Assembly: GCF_000006565.2 (NCBI RefSeq)
Contig: NC_031475.1
Coordinates: forward strand, 827,535-891,534
Reading direction: 5' to 3'
Source of the DNA: Toxoplasma gondii ME49
Taxonomy: Eukaryota; Apicomplexa; Conoidasida; Eucoccidiorida; Sarcocystidae
DNA length: 64,000 nucleotides
The notes beneath the pieces were generated by a model. That model did not search any database. It had not been told where the DNA came from and saw only the letters and a list, made by a program, of their open reading frames with translations. Made by a program: the position numbers and the translations under genes. Shown here piece by piece: positions 35,825 through 48,658 of this stretch (position 1 is its first letter; the number at the start of each line of letters is the position of its first letter).

Positions 35825-37884
35825 TACATATCCTCGCGAGGGTCGCGAGGAGGCTTGACGCTTCTGACCCCCACAGAACACACCCACACGCCTATGTCAA
35901 GAGGCTTTTGACCGAGCACGCAGCTCGTGCGATGATAAGGTGCTACCTGAAGCAGATAAGAATCAATTCGAAATGTACCTTGCAGCGGCACTTTGTTAGT
36001 TCAGAAACTGGGAATTTCACCGTCAAACAGATTCCGAAATATGTCTTCCTTCCAGGCACACCTTGTGTGGGACTGAGTTGTCCCTTTGTTGAATGAACCA
36101 TGAACTACATACTAGAAAGCACCCCTCCAGGAAACAAGAGGCATAAGAGCCACAAAAGGGGGTCGCAAGCACCGATGACAAGCGTCCCCAGAATATTTAG
36201 AAGCTTAGTGGTTGCGAAATGTTGACACGATCCCGCGTTGGCACCACCGGCTCTGTGTCACTTCACTAGCCGACCATAACATCCGAGACATCTGCAGATA
36301 CAATCGATTCTAGATGCTGTGGAATGCACTTGAGCACGGATGTCTCATATTGCCTATATCTTAGAGTCAGATCGGCCACTACGCATGGCATCCCATATCT
36401 CTCATTCGGAAGATTACGCTCGTCACAAGGAAACGTAGACGACTTGCCGAGTCGATGGTGTCCGTACCGGATCTATTCGCTCGAGGCAACACATGCGATC
36501 TTAGTGTACAGATCCACAGACTAACCACAGCAGTAGTTGCAAACCCGCGGGGTAGATGAATGTCTATCGCAGCGCCGTCAACAGTGCGGCCGCTGTTACC
36601 TCAGCCGAAACAGTGAATACCTTGGTATCAAACACGTGTCTAATCGGGAAACGGAACCTGGCTGGTGGGCCTTACACCTCAAGCATTTCAAGAAGGCAGA
36701 CTCTCAACGCCTCTTGTCGAGAAGTGTGGCCTACCACTGATTGTTCATCCCATGTGCAGGTTCTACAGTGAGGTAGTTGTTCGGCAGAGAGTGGCTGCAC
36801 ACTTCTCAGCTCATTCCGACGGTAGCAAGATGATATTTTAAGTCCTCTTGTACGTCGCAACAGATAATTCCAACCAGGACCGCATAAGGATGACGAGTTG
36901 GACACGAGCAGCTACCAGACACTCGTCGAGGTACAACAATCGACAGCCTCTCCAGCCAGCGCCGTCCCAATACGGTGAAAGGTGGAAAAGAGCACGCCGC
37001 TGCGCCGCCGTGCCACAAAGACTACTCATGAAGGCTTTCGTATATCTGGACAATCCACTGGATCGTGGCTGGGTATCTGAGAGAAATTCATTTGTCAGCC
37101 TAAAGTGTCCATTATCACGTGGACGCTGTCTGCGAAAGGTGCCGGCGCAAAGTAGCAGCCCTGCTCGCGCCGGCTTTTCCCAGCATGCCTTGTGGCTCTG
37201 TTGCTAGTGCCTGTGTGTCTCCGCAACAAGGCATCATAAGCCTCGACCGAAAATCCTCTGAAACAGCCGTTCTTTACTCAAGACAAAGGATTTTTATGCG
37301 GTATGGGGTTTCACATCGTCTGCTTCTTTTCCGGTCCATCGCAGCAGCGACGAGACGAAAACATGCTGCTGTGCTTTGCAGGCGGCATCTTGGACAAGAC
37401 GCCGGAAGTGACCCAGACGCTTCCCTTGCATTCTTGGTAAGGTGTGTCCCTTTTGCTATAACATCTGCGCTTTTGTGTCTGTCCTTCATTTCAGTTGATT
37501 TGCTGGGCTAGTGCTCAGGACAGTTGCTGTTTTTTTCTCCTGAGCCCTCTGTAGAGTCCAAAAAGCCGTTGCCCTGCTGATGCCTGCTAGTACGCGTCTC
37601 TGTGTTTGGGCCCGGTGACCAGGCCGGGCCCTTTCCGTTGGCTTATTCTTTGCACGACGTTCAGTGTCTGAGTGTCCACGTGTCGCTGCGTCGTCTGTGC
37701 TCTTTAGTATGAAGCGACTTTCCTGTCTCTTGCTCTGCAGTACACGCGTCACGCACCCGCGCTCGCGACCACCGGAGATCGAGGTGACGGGCTGTGTAGG
37801 TGGGTCACTTCTTCACACTTCTTACTAATCTTCCCGCTTCATCTGATCCGTTCGTTTTCCAGCTTCTTCCAGGACCCTGCCAGA
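35825..37884. other. Intergenic region upstream of the BEACH gene
   Basis: About 2.1 kb. Open frames at 36848-37207 and 37119-37511 (+) are short and lack recognisable domains. Pyrimidine-rich acceptor-like sites (cgttttccag, cttcttccag) just before 37885 suggest a spliced 5' leader for the BEACH gene. The phrase ggcttattctttg near 37639 loosely resembles the TRP-1 element. Confidence 0.4.
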
Positions 37885-40800
37885 ATGTTTACCGCCCTCC
37901 GTGTGTTCAACCTCCTCGTGTTAGAGGAAGGTGAAGAGTACCTTACGGATTGCCCGTCCTCTCTCACCTACTCTCATCCCTATGCAGTTCACTTGTCCGC
38001 GGTCGAGGCGACCACCTGCCCCGCACCCGAGTCAGTTGGTGAGGATGCCTCGACGGGGATTCCGTCGTTTCGGCAGGAAGTGCTCCAGCGTCTTCTTCAG
38101 CAGACACTCCAGCACAGTCCGCCTGAGCGAGGTCGCTTGCGAGTCTGCAGCAAGTCGTTGATCTTTGACTCCCACCATCCCTCTGCAGACATCATTAAGC
38201 TTCCCTTCAAACGAATACTTTTCCTTCATCCCCTGCCTACTTCGACCCACAATACCAACGAAGGTTCCTCGTCTTTTCCGGCCCCGTCAGCGGGCCGAGC
38301 GGGTGGGGGGGGCGGGCCGCGTTCCTCGGAGGGATGGAATTCTACGACGCTGTTGATTGCCGCGAGTGAAATCACGCGTGTACCCATTCAGCTTTTCAAC
38401 GGCAAAACCCGCTGCGTCCGACCCTTCACATCTGACTGTGCGTCGTCTTCGCCTGCTCCTTCGGAGCTCGACGTGCAGCGCATGCGCAGCTGCGACGGCG
38501 GCGCCGCGTTCACTTCTTCCCCTGCTTCTGGGAACACTCCTGGAAGGTCGCTGTCAAACCTTTCCTCTGGCACCCTCACATCGTCTCTGTTTTCCTCCGG
38601 AGCCTCGACAGTCCGGAGCTCCTGGTGGCCAGGCTCGGGAGCGGAGAATGTGGCCGGCACTCCGGTGAACGTACAGCCCGGCGCGAAGGGAGTGCCAGCG
38701 TCTCAGTCTCCCTCTGTGTTTCTATTCCTCCTCACATTCGAAAGTCCTCGCGTCTCGCCCCTGGGGTCGACGCCTTCCGTCTATTCTGCTCAAAGTTCCA
38801 GCGCCAAGCCACGGGGAGCCGCGTCGCTGACGGCTCTCATCGACGGTCTCTGGCGCGCGAACAACGGGAAACCTCTCATTCCCCACATTCACCGGCCAAG
38901 GTGTGTCCAGCGACAGGTTCCTTCTTGGAGGCGAGGAAGGCCAGAAAACGCTCAAAGTCTTACGCGGAGCGGAGAGAGCAATGCTGGGATCGGCGGGAGC
39001 CTCGCAGGTCCTGGAGGTGACAGCCTCGACACTCCCGCGGGGGTCATTGTAGATACAGAGGACTACGCGAGTGAACAATTGCATGCGTTAACGCAGCATC
39101 TGACCTTCAGTTTGGCTGAACTCGACCACCGAGAGCAACTTCTCCTTCCTTCCAATAGAGGTATGCGGAGTAAAAAAGGGGGGGAGGGGGGGGGGGGGGG
39201 AGAACGGGGGCGAAACAAGGACCCGGTGAAGAGGCATCGCCGATGCTTGGCGTTGGGAGAGAATATTTCGGTTCAACAAGAAACACACGTTGTGTCTTTT
39301 TTCTGGTTCCCATCGCGGTTCGTACTTTGCGTCTCCCGTCTTTTTTCCTCTCTTTCTTCCTCCCCTCGCTAGCCTTTGCCTTTCGTTTTTCATTCTCTCG
39401 CACTATCTTCCAGCCCTGTGTTTCCTCGCCTTTTCGTCCGCTTCTTTCCTTCCTCGAGTTCCCTTGTTTTCCTTCTATGTGGCTATATACCTCTGCTTTT
39501 CTCGCACTACGGCCTCCGGTTTCGTTGCATGCAGGGTACTGGGTCCGGCGCATTAGGCCTCTGATTCACCACCGCGGCCTTCTCCTGCTAACGTCGGCGG
39601 CAGTGTATTTTCAGCCACATCCAAATTTCACAAACAGCAGCACGAAAGCGTATCCGCTGCAGTCCCTGCTTCACTGTTTCCGCCGCATTCAGTGTCTACG
39701 GCCGAACGCTCTGGAATTGGTCCTCTATTCTGGTCAAGACGCGCCGTCCGCTTCGTTTGCGCGACGGGGGTTCTCCTGTTTCTCTACCGACGTGGACGCT
39801 GGAGGGACTCGCATGCAGCGACGCGGCCAGGACTTCACAGAGTTCACAGGTTCCGGAGATGCAGATGCAAATGCTGACCGTTGGGCGGGGAAGCGCAAGA
39901 CCAAGCGGCCGTTCAAACTCGTGCTGCTCGAGTTCGAGAACGAGGACGAAAGAGAAATCGTCGCCAGGGCTCTGCAAAAACAGAAACCGGAGTGAGACGA
40001 AACTGGATTGTGGCGCAGAGAAGGCCTTCGGAGTTTGTTGTTACAACGTCGCACGTCGATCTGTGAATCGCCTGTGCATACGCATTTATTGCCACATGCA
40101 AGCAGTGGGGTGCTGCGCGAACTTGTCTACAGACTCAGAAAGGGCAGGCTTCAAATACACAAGAAGCGCTGAAGCGAAGCGCAGTGAGAACAGAAGTACA
40201 TCACGATCGTGGTCACAAACACATATCCCTTTATTTGTGTTCTAAATAGAAAGCTATGATCTATCGTCAACCTACATGTAGGCATATATAGACATATATA
40301 TGTATACATACATACATATATACATATATGTATATATATGTATATATGCATATATATGTATATATGCATATATGTATATATATATATATTTGGGCAAGTG
40401 AAAGAGTTTCCTGTGAGTTTTGGGACCCCGTTATGGATTCGGGAGAAGGGGATCTCATGTTTCTCCACAAGAATATTTGAAAATTTATCTTTTAGATGCT
40501 GTCATGACTGTGCTGTGTGTATCTACACGTGTGGCATAGAATACCCGAAATGTAAATTGCACAAATAATTCTCTTCAAAATTTCATTCGGTTGCATCCGT
40601 CTTTCAGGGCCTTTCTGGTTCAGTCCTCCGTACACTACGTGGAGTGCATGAAACAGCTTTGGGTGGACGGCCGCCTTTCGACCTACCATTACTTGGATTT
40701 CTTGAACTGCATCGCGGGAAGAAGCAAATCTGACTATAGTGCGTATCCTGTTTTCCCTTGGACAATTATGCGGTAAGCGGCTGTAGAAATGCATGCCAGT

Positions 40801-43800
40801 TTGAAGTAGTCAATTTCAGAGTCAACTTCTTCTTTCCGGTGCACCTTGCCGCCGAGCTCTGCATGCCCTGCTTCTTTCCACCGGAACTTTTTGGATTGAC
40901 TTTGCCCTTCTTCTCTGGAGCTGAACGTCTGCCTGGATGAGTACACTCTCGTCAATCTGCACAACCCCCATGCTCAATCAACATGCCGTCTTGCTTCGCA
41001 TCATACGTCTCCAAATGCTTTACACATGCTTCTCGTCTGCACAGGTCTGTGCCCACATGTGGAGGTATGTTTTAACTCTGCCTAGACTTATACGTGTATA
41101 TGTGTATGGTTGTCTTTCCGGCTTTGTTTCCTGTGTGAAGACGTTGTTTTCATGGGCGTGACTTTTCTCCTTGAAATCCTTGCTGAGGCAATTGGAGTGT
41201 ATGCGCGTCTCTACACGGCTTCGCTTCGAGACTTGCCCCGCTCTTTACTGCTTGTGTCGACTTGTCTATTTAGCTTTCTTCCGACAGACACTTCTATCCC
41301 TGTTGAAGACGAGGCCATGCGCGATTTGTCCAAACCGGTGGGGGCGCTCGAGCCTCAGCGCCTGCAGGCACTCCTCAAGAGAATGAAAGAAATTCAGGTG
41401 GTGAGCCTAAGGAGCGGCTCGAGGATTTGCACGTTAAACCCCACAAAGGGGCGCAGAACTGCTTTCAGACACTCTGGTCTGCAGGTTTACTCTGAAAACT
41501 GTGTAAAAGCTTAGAGTCGAAGCTTCCTGGTAGAAACTGTCTGCACCTAAAATGGAGCTGCAGTTTTTTTTCCTTGGTATTCTCGCTGTAGAAAAACACT
41601 TTGCAACCTTGCTGCATGTACATCGGGCAACGACCGACTTTTTTGCGGCATTTTCAGAACCCAACTGACGTGCTGTTTCGATGGGCAAACAGAGCAGCCA
41701 CTATTTAGCGTCTCGCATATCCACTGGAGCGTCGCCGGTTCTCGCTGTTCCTATGCTTCCAGCACAAAACTCCGAAACTCCCGTCTTTGTCTACCTCGGG
41801 CCTTGCCTTTCTGCTGGATCTGTGTGTAAAGGCATATGCACACACGCTTATATCTGCATGTGCCTATATGCGTGTATATATGCTTGTGAGTCAAGGTTCT
41901 TGGTTGTAATGAGAGGATCTAGGACAAAAACCGCCCCCGACAGTCGTGGTGGGCGAGAGGCGATTGACCTTTTCCAGTAGTGGTGTCGAGGCCTGCTCAG
42001 CTACCCAGGAATGCGAGAGAGGCAGTTCGCTCGCATGCGGCGTCCCCGGTGCGTTCTCGTGTGCGTCTCGCGGACCATACCAAGGGACCTGCACTCGCGG
42101 GTGTCTTTCAGAGAGACGAGAAACGGCCTTTGGTCTTTTCTCTGTGACTTCTTTGGGGTTTCGTGTGTGTGCAGGTGGACTACGGGGCGACTGGTCCGCT
42201 TCGTGACGTGGACGATGCGTGCGAGGACAGCCATGGGTCGCACTGCGAAGAGGCGAAAGATCGGAACGCAAATTCGTACTTGTACGGCAGCCACTACAGC
42301 ACTCCAGCCTTCACCGTTCACTGGCTTGTGCGGCTTGTGCCTGAGTGCCAACTGCGTCTCCACGGCGGCCGCTTCGATTCCCAGCAGCGGATGTTCAACA
42401 GCATGCAGAGCGCATGCAAAGGTGAGAGATTTAGACAGACCTTCAGGCTGACCCCGCCGCGTGGAAGACTGTCTCTTTGGCTTCGACTTCAGTTGGAGCC
42501 TTCTGCTCGAAAACCGAACTGCACTGCCAAATACGCGCTCTCTTCAAATTCCGACGCACTGTATGAACAGAATACTTGTCTTCAAGTTTTTCGACCTATC
42601 TGCTTCTAGGAGTTGCTTTCACGAACAAAATGAAAGAAAGTTTCCCTCTCAAGGCAGCTACTCACCTTCGCACCATTCTGTAGGCGTTTCAGATGCGTAT
42701 CGAGGAACATGAGGAAGTTCGGCGCAGAAGACAGGGAGGTCGTTGAGCGATTCACTTTTCGCGTTTGTCTTTGTCCAAAGGGGATCTTGTCCGGAGAAGA
42801 ACAACAGTGACCACAGGCGATATTCTGTTTTGCGTCCACGCGCGAGAGACAGACACAACCCATGAGTTGGTTTGCTGTCTTTGCAAAAGTTCCTTGGCCC
42901 TTTCGGTTCCGGTTCGGAAGTCGTTTTCCAGCACCTAACGCGAGTTTCTGCTTTCTTGTCCGCTTCTTAGGTTCTGTTTTTGTGCCCCGAGAGCGCGTCT
43001 TCTGTCTTGCATTTTTTCGGTTTTTTGCGCAGGCGCTCTGACGGGTCAGTCGACTTTTGTCGAGTTGATTCCGGAGTTCTACGAGTTCGATCCGTCTTTC
43101 CTCGTCAATCGTCTGTCGGTGTTTCTCTCGCCTCTTCCGTCTGCGCTGCCCCTGTTTCCTTCTTCTCCCCACATTCTCCCGCCGCCTTCGCAGCAGCCGC
43201 CCGTGGCTCTCACCGACGTCCTTCTCCCTCCCTGGCCTGCGCCGGCTCAGACGCATGCAACGACTTCCACAGACTCGTTTTCGCACTCCGCAGATCACTC
43301 GTCCCTGTCTCACAGAAGAGAGAGAGCAGAGACAGAAGAAGGGATGCGAGGAGACAGGGGCGAGAGCGAGCCTGCATCCTCTCTTCAGCACAGTCACGCG
43401 AGAGAAGAAAAGCGAACGGAGTTGGGAACTCAGAGAGCCGAGCGCGGAGACGCCGCCTCCTTTCTTCTGCACTTGCGCCAAGCTCTCGAGGGGACATGGA
43501 CCAGCAAGCACGTGCACAACTGGATCGACCTTATATTCGGATACAAACAGACCGGAGAAGTACGACGAGTTCCGGGGGTTTCACAACCGATGAGGGCGAG
43601 GCACCGCGAGAACTGGAGGGAGACAGGGACGAACACGCAACCAAAGAGCGAGGCGAGAAGTTGCAGAAAAGGGACAAGGAAGACACAGGGAGAGACTGAG
43701 GGAGAGACGAGAGGGCGCTGGCCACTCATGTTTTCGCTTCCTCTCAGAACAACCACAGAACCCGGATGCCTGCTGCCCTTCACGAGTGCTCCCTCATTGC

Positions 43801-44369
43801 CTGTCTCCCGACTTTGTCATCGAGGTCTCACTTTTTTTCTAAGCTCCTTGTTTGTTTCGGCTCAAAAATACAGACACCAGGGTGTACCGTGCTTACCCAC
43901 CTTTCTTGTTTCTTCACTTGCCTTGGCTCTATCGCGGCGACCTCTGAGTGCCCAGACTCTTTTCTGCTTTTCTGTGTTTTCTTCTCTTCAGCCAGCGCGT
44001 CTGGCGCACAACGTCTTCCACCCTCTAACCTATGCGAACGCAGCGGCGGCGGCGGCGACGGGGAGCTGTTGTCCCCTGGGGGCTCAACGCCCCTGCCTCT
44101 CTCCGGCAATCGCCGCCACACTCGAGCAACTTCAGCCGAGTGCCCTGCATGTTCAACTCCAAGAATTTGGACAAACGCCCATTCAGCTGTTCGACAGACC
44201 GCATCCAATGAGGTCAGCGCCGTCACGTAAATCGCCAGCCGGGATCTGAGACGCGAGACAACACTCTGGGAAGGAAAGACTTTCATGAACTCGTCCACTC
44301 AGATACCTGAAAATCTATCTGGGGCCTTTTCTCTGCACATATATCCATGTCTGTGTCTCTCTAGGTATG

Positions 44370-44406
<37 letters not shown>

Positions 44407-47400
44407 CGATATTAGTGTCTCTCTCCATATCTCCAGATCTATCTGCGTTCACATTATTTGCCTGTCTGCGTGTCTCTGTGTGTGTATCCGTCTCGAGCTG
44501 TTCAATCTCTGTCTACCTGCATTTGTCTATCTCTGTATGTGGATAAGGGAATGCCTATGCACATATACTACCGATGTTACCAATATTCTTTGACTTTGAG
44601 TGTACGAAGGTCATGGCAGCTAAGAAGTAACAAACATCTTCAAACGCTACAGCGACCTCCGTTTCATTCAGTTAGGAGCGCAAAGGTCATGGGCAACTTT
44701 GCGCAACCGCAACCACAAAATGCGTTTGGTTCTCAGACTGGCATGTCCTCCCTTCGATGCATGCGCGTGGAAAGAAGCGTGTGGACACTTGACGCACAGT
44801 GGAAGGGCGTCTCCGTCGTCTTCTCCGCGGGCGCTTGCCGCAGCGACTTGTGCTCGCTCGACAGCGTCTCTCTCGCTCCTCGCTGGTTCCAGTTCTTCGC
44901 GCAGCACAAGCATGTGGGGAGACATGCCTTGGTTTGTTTTCATGCACCACAACCGACATCTCCTGAAAGGCCTTCTTGAAGCCCCCGCAGTCGAGCGCTC
45001 GCTCTCCCAGGGGGTACCCCTGTCGCGTCTGTGGCACCTCGCAGGCCAGCACCGGCCTTCATTGCCGGCGCTCGCCGAGGAGCCCGGTCTCTCTCGGTTT
45101 GCCTCGAAGTCGAGAGACGCGTTTCTCTCTCAGGGTCCCAGGCCTCGGGAGGCGGCGTCGGAAGCGAACTGTGAGACGGCGGCTAAAAGCGAGCTAAGAG
45201 TCGCCCAGAACGGAGATGGCTGCCGACAGCGGTCGCTCGGCGACGCTCACGAGCGCCAGTATTCGAACGCGTTTCCTCGACATCCCGCCACCAGTGGCCT
45301 CAACACAACCTCTCAGCAAAGATCCGCCGCCGGCTCTTCCTACCCTGCCGCTGGCCAGTCGAACAGAGAAGCCAAAGGGTGTCGTGAACCGGAGACCGTC
45401 GGGCCGGTGTCGCCCCACGTCTCGAGTGCGGGGCCTGTCTCCGGGCCTGTCTACCGCGAGAGGGAGACAGCCACGGCTGTTTCTTCGAGCCTCGCGCAGC
45501 AGCTGGGACCTTCGTTCGCGGCCGCGAAGCCTCTGGGTCTGGCGCAGAGCTCGCAGTCGCCGTGGGCCGTGTGGCTGCCGACGCGTGAGACAGAGAGAAG
45601 AAGAGTTTGTCTCTCTAAGTGCCCGGCACGGGCCTCGCTCACGGGTCTCGCGCTCTGGGGCGAGACGGCCTGTTGCATCGGCCATGACGGCAGCGTCATG
45701 TGCTTCCAGTTGAAGGACGCGCTGCATCGAGGTGGACGAGAAGAAGGCGCTGAAACAGAGACAGCAGACGCCTCAGGGACAGAAAAGGAGACTGGAAACG
45801 GGGATTCAGAGATGGCGACGGTGGACACTCAGAAAGGAGCTGAAGAGGCGCGAAGCGGCCGCGAAGCGAGTGGAAATTGGAAGGAGGCGGGAGAGTTTGA
45901 AAGAACGGAGAAAGATGAAGAAGGCAGAATCGACGGCGGGTCTTTGCGGTCTCTAGCCGTGTACCGCGTAGCCTCTGTGCCGCTCTGCAGCGCGACGTTT
46001 GTCGGCAGCAGCGGCGTCATCGCGGTCGGCGCGTTCGACGGAAGCATCGCGCTGCATGGGATCCACACGCCGCAGGTCGACTACTTTTTCGGCGAGTCTG
46101 CGTGCGACTTGGAAGAGTCGAAGATGCCGTCTTCCGGGGATTTTCCTGGAGAGAGAACAGCAGCCGCTCTGGGCCTGTCACGATCGACGTCGTCTCCGCT
46201 TGACGCTTCACCACCGTCGAATCTCGCGCTCTCGCGGCCCCTGAGTCGGCAACTCTGTCACGCCGACAGCGTCATCGCTCTCTGCTACAACTCTTTCCTG
46301 CGTGTGTTGATCTCTTCCTCGTCAGACGCCACCGTTCGCGTCTGGGATGTCTCCGCGTTGGCGACACCATGCCAGCACCCGTCCAAGTCGCTGCTGCTTC
46401 TCCAGCAGGTGCTCGACGACCACGAAGGCGAGGTGACTGCAGTGGCATCGAATCGTCACCTCGTCCTCACAGGCAGCGAGGAGGGCCTGCTGCTGCTCTT
46501 TGACTTGCGGCTTCCTTCTCAGCGTTCAGGAGCTGTCTGGGGTGCCCATGCGGCGGGTCGGGCGCCGATCAACTCGTGCGAAATCTCCGACTTCTCGGCT
46601 GCAGCGGTCCTCGATCCTGCGTTCCTCGCCGACCAACCTTTGGCGTCTAGTCGCGAACTCGGCGCCTTGGCGGCCTCGAACGGAGATGACTCCGAGGCGG
46701 TCTTGGGTCGGTCAGTCTACTCGCCTTACGCCTTCTCGCCGTACTTTGGCGCTGCGTGTTCTTCGCGAGACGCCTCGCTCGACAGCTGCGTCCTGCTGCC
46801 GTCTTCGTTCTTCCCCGTTCAACGCTGGGACTTCCGACAAGGTGGAACCGAGGCAGTCGCGGCCTTTGCGAAGAAGAGAACCTGCATGCGCCCAAACGGC
46901 GGCTTCGCCCCGAGCTTCAACGGCCTCGCCGACAGCCACCTCCGAGGCGACGGCGACGGAGACGCACACGCCATGCTCCTGCGGAGAGGGGCGCGGCCTT
47001 TCTGTGGATGCCTCGACCCCACAGTCCAGTACGCTCTTCTGGCGGGAGTGCGGAGACGAGAAAAAGGAGAACGGCGAGAAGAGAGAGGCGGAGAGCAAGG
47101 AGACAGGGCCAGCCGGGAGGAGACGGGGAGGTGTGCGGTCAGCAGTGGAACTGAAGGAGAGAGAGAGAGGGGCGGGGGTCGAGGGGGCGGCGTTACAAAG
47201 AAGCCGCAGAAGCAGAGACCCTTTGAGGGATACCTGGGCCTGTACGACTTGAGAAACCGGAACGAAGAAGTGACGTGGAGGCTCCAGCACATCGAGGAAC
47301 CTGCGTTCATTGCCACAGCGCCAAGCAGCGCAGAACTCTCCGTGATGGGAGTTGACTTCGGAGCCGCAGGGCTCCTCGGCTGCAACTACATCGCCGTCGG

Positions 47401-47470
47401 AGACTTGCACGGACATATCGAACTCCTCGCTGCGGGCGACAGTGTCGGAAAATTTACGTGGAGAGGATAG
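37885..47470 (+). CDS. BEACH-WD40 protein, FAN/NSMAF-like (9 exons)
   Basis: BEACH proteins are large scaffolds in membrane trafficking; human FAN (NSMAF) also adapts TNF receptor signalling, which would not carry over here. Exons: 37885-39160, 39535-39991, 40608-40772, 41045-41064, 41288-41397, 42175-42421, 43033-43559, 43992-44212 and 44737 (or 44653) to 47470; about 1918 (or 1946) aa. The N-terminus matches FAN (RVFNLLVLEEGEEYL, RLRVCSKSLIFD). Exon 2 holds the GRAM/PH-like part (PLIHHRGLLLLTSAAVYFQP). BEACH runs through exons 3-8 (about 578-1007): YPVFPW, RDLSKPVGAL, YGSHYS, FNS, LIPEFYEFDPSFLVN, LPPW, WIDLIFGYKQTG, HNVFHPLTY, EFGQTPIQLFDRPHP. The last exon carries WD40 repeats, e.g. LISSSSDATVRVWDVS. 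Ser/Pro-rich insertions interrupt the conserved parts. The 20-nt exon 4 and the exon 9 start are the uncertain points. Confidence 0.88.
39178..39210 (+). other. Guanine runs in BEACH gene intron 1 near the donor
   Basis: G7-A-G15-AGAAC-G5 begins 17 nt inside the intron that starts at 39161. The arrangement could form a G-quadruplex in RNA or DNA, or act as an intronic splicing enhancer. Run length should be verified because homopolymers are error-prone. Confidence 0.7.
40280..40392. repeat. TA/CATA microsatellite in BEACH gene intron 2
   Basis: Alternating (TA)n, tatg and cata units within the intron between the exons ending at 39991 and starting at 40608. Confidence 0.9.
44368..44410. repeat. 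(CT)n-(TA)n microsatellite in BEACH gene intron 8
   Basis: A ctctctct run followed directly by a (TA)n run, in the intron after the exon ending at 44212. Confidence 0.9.
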
Positions 47471-48658
47471 AAAAACGAGAAAGAAGACTGAAGAGAGAGA
47501 AAGAGAGGGGGAGAGGAACACCGGGAAAGAGAAGGAACAAGGGAAACGTAGAAAGAAAAGGGGAGAGGAAGAAAGGGCGAGAGGGGGAGGGAAGAGAAGG
47601 AGAGAAAATGAGGTGAGAGGAAGCGAGGAAGAAGGAATGCTTTTCTTTGACAATCGAGACCGCGAGAGAGAGAAGAGAGAAACAACGAAATGAAGAGGCA
47701 AGCAGGGAGACAGACGCGGCTGTCCAGCGAGTGGTGACAAGGAGGTTGTTTTGTGTGAGCATCAGCAGAACAATCGTCTCGGAAACGTAGCTGTGTCGAA
47801 GGGACGCTGTCTGTAGAACCTAACGTTGTTTCAAGAATGCTGTCGCTCTGTTTTTCGTACTGAGTCTGTCTCTTCCTTACTATTTTGATCATCTCGCGCC
47901 TCTAAAAGACGTCATCTCCTCTTTTTTCCTTGGTTTCCTTCGTGTTCAAAGTGTATTCTCGACGGAGCGCGCTCCAAGACGAGGTCACTCTCGCAAGCAG
48001 CAGCGACGTGAAACGCACGCGTCATTCTCTAGAGGTTTTTGTCTAAGGACGGAGATTTAAACACAGGCGTGGGCATGCGTCCACGGGTGTGAGTGGGCGT
48101 GTGTAAATGTCCGTTTTCACCTTTTCAGAGTTTTTTTTCTCCGCGGTCTCGACAGCGACCGAGCTAAGGATGCGTTTCAATCTGTTTTATTTTGTGTTCC
48201 ATGCAGTTCCACGTCTTGTGGAAGGGCACCCGCCGGCCTTCTCGTCATGCGAATCTCTTCATTTTTTCTGTATCTACACGTCTCTGTTTCAAGAACTCGA
48301 GGCCCAACTTAGGGTCGGATCCACTCTTAGTGTGTGTCTCGGTAAGAGCCTGTGGTCTCAGTTCCGCCTGAGAAAACCGAGAGGGCCAGAAAGAGCAGAG
48401 TTTTCGGACTGTCAAATCGCGAGAGGTTTGCGCGTCGCCGCTCTCTGCTATTCACCACAGACGCGTCCGCGCCGAAAAGTCCACATCGCTGCTCTCGAAA
48501 AAGCGGGGCAGGGCGCAACACGACTTTGCGGTAAAAACATCAGGCGCATCGGCGACCTTTGTTTTCTCGGCACACCGCTGTGTAGTTAGGCGTCGAGTAA
48601 AAGTCCTCAGCATCTGGAACAGGTCATGATTGGGGAGCGGAGCAAGGGGAACGTCTGC
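47471..48658. other. Convergent intergenic region, no gene seen
   Basis: About 1.2 kb between converging genes. The first 230 bp are purine-rich (gagagaa repeats) and leave a minus-strand pyrimidine-coded frame open by composition. A frame at 48107-48589 (+) has no recognisable domain. It should contain the 3' UTRs of both neighbours. Confidence 0.45.

Noticed and set aside
44640..44979. Alternative frame after the BEACH domain (GNFAQPQPQNAFGSQTG) as the next exon
   Set aside because: It fits the phase from the exon ending at 44212 but stops at 44979, losing the WD40 region that follows in another frame.
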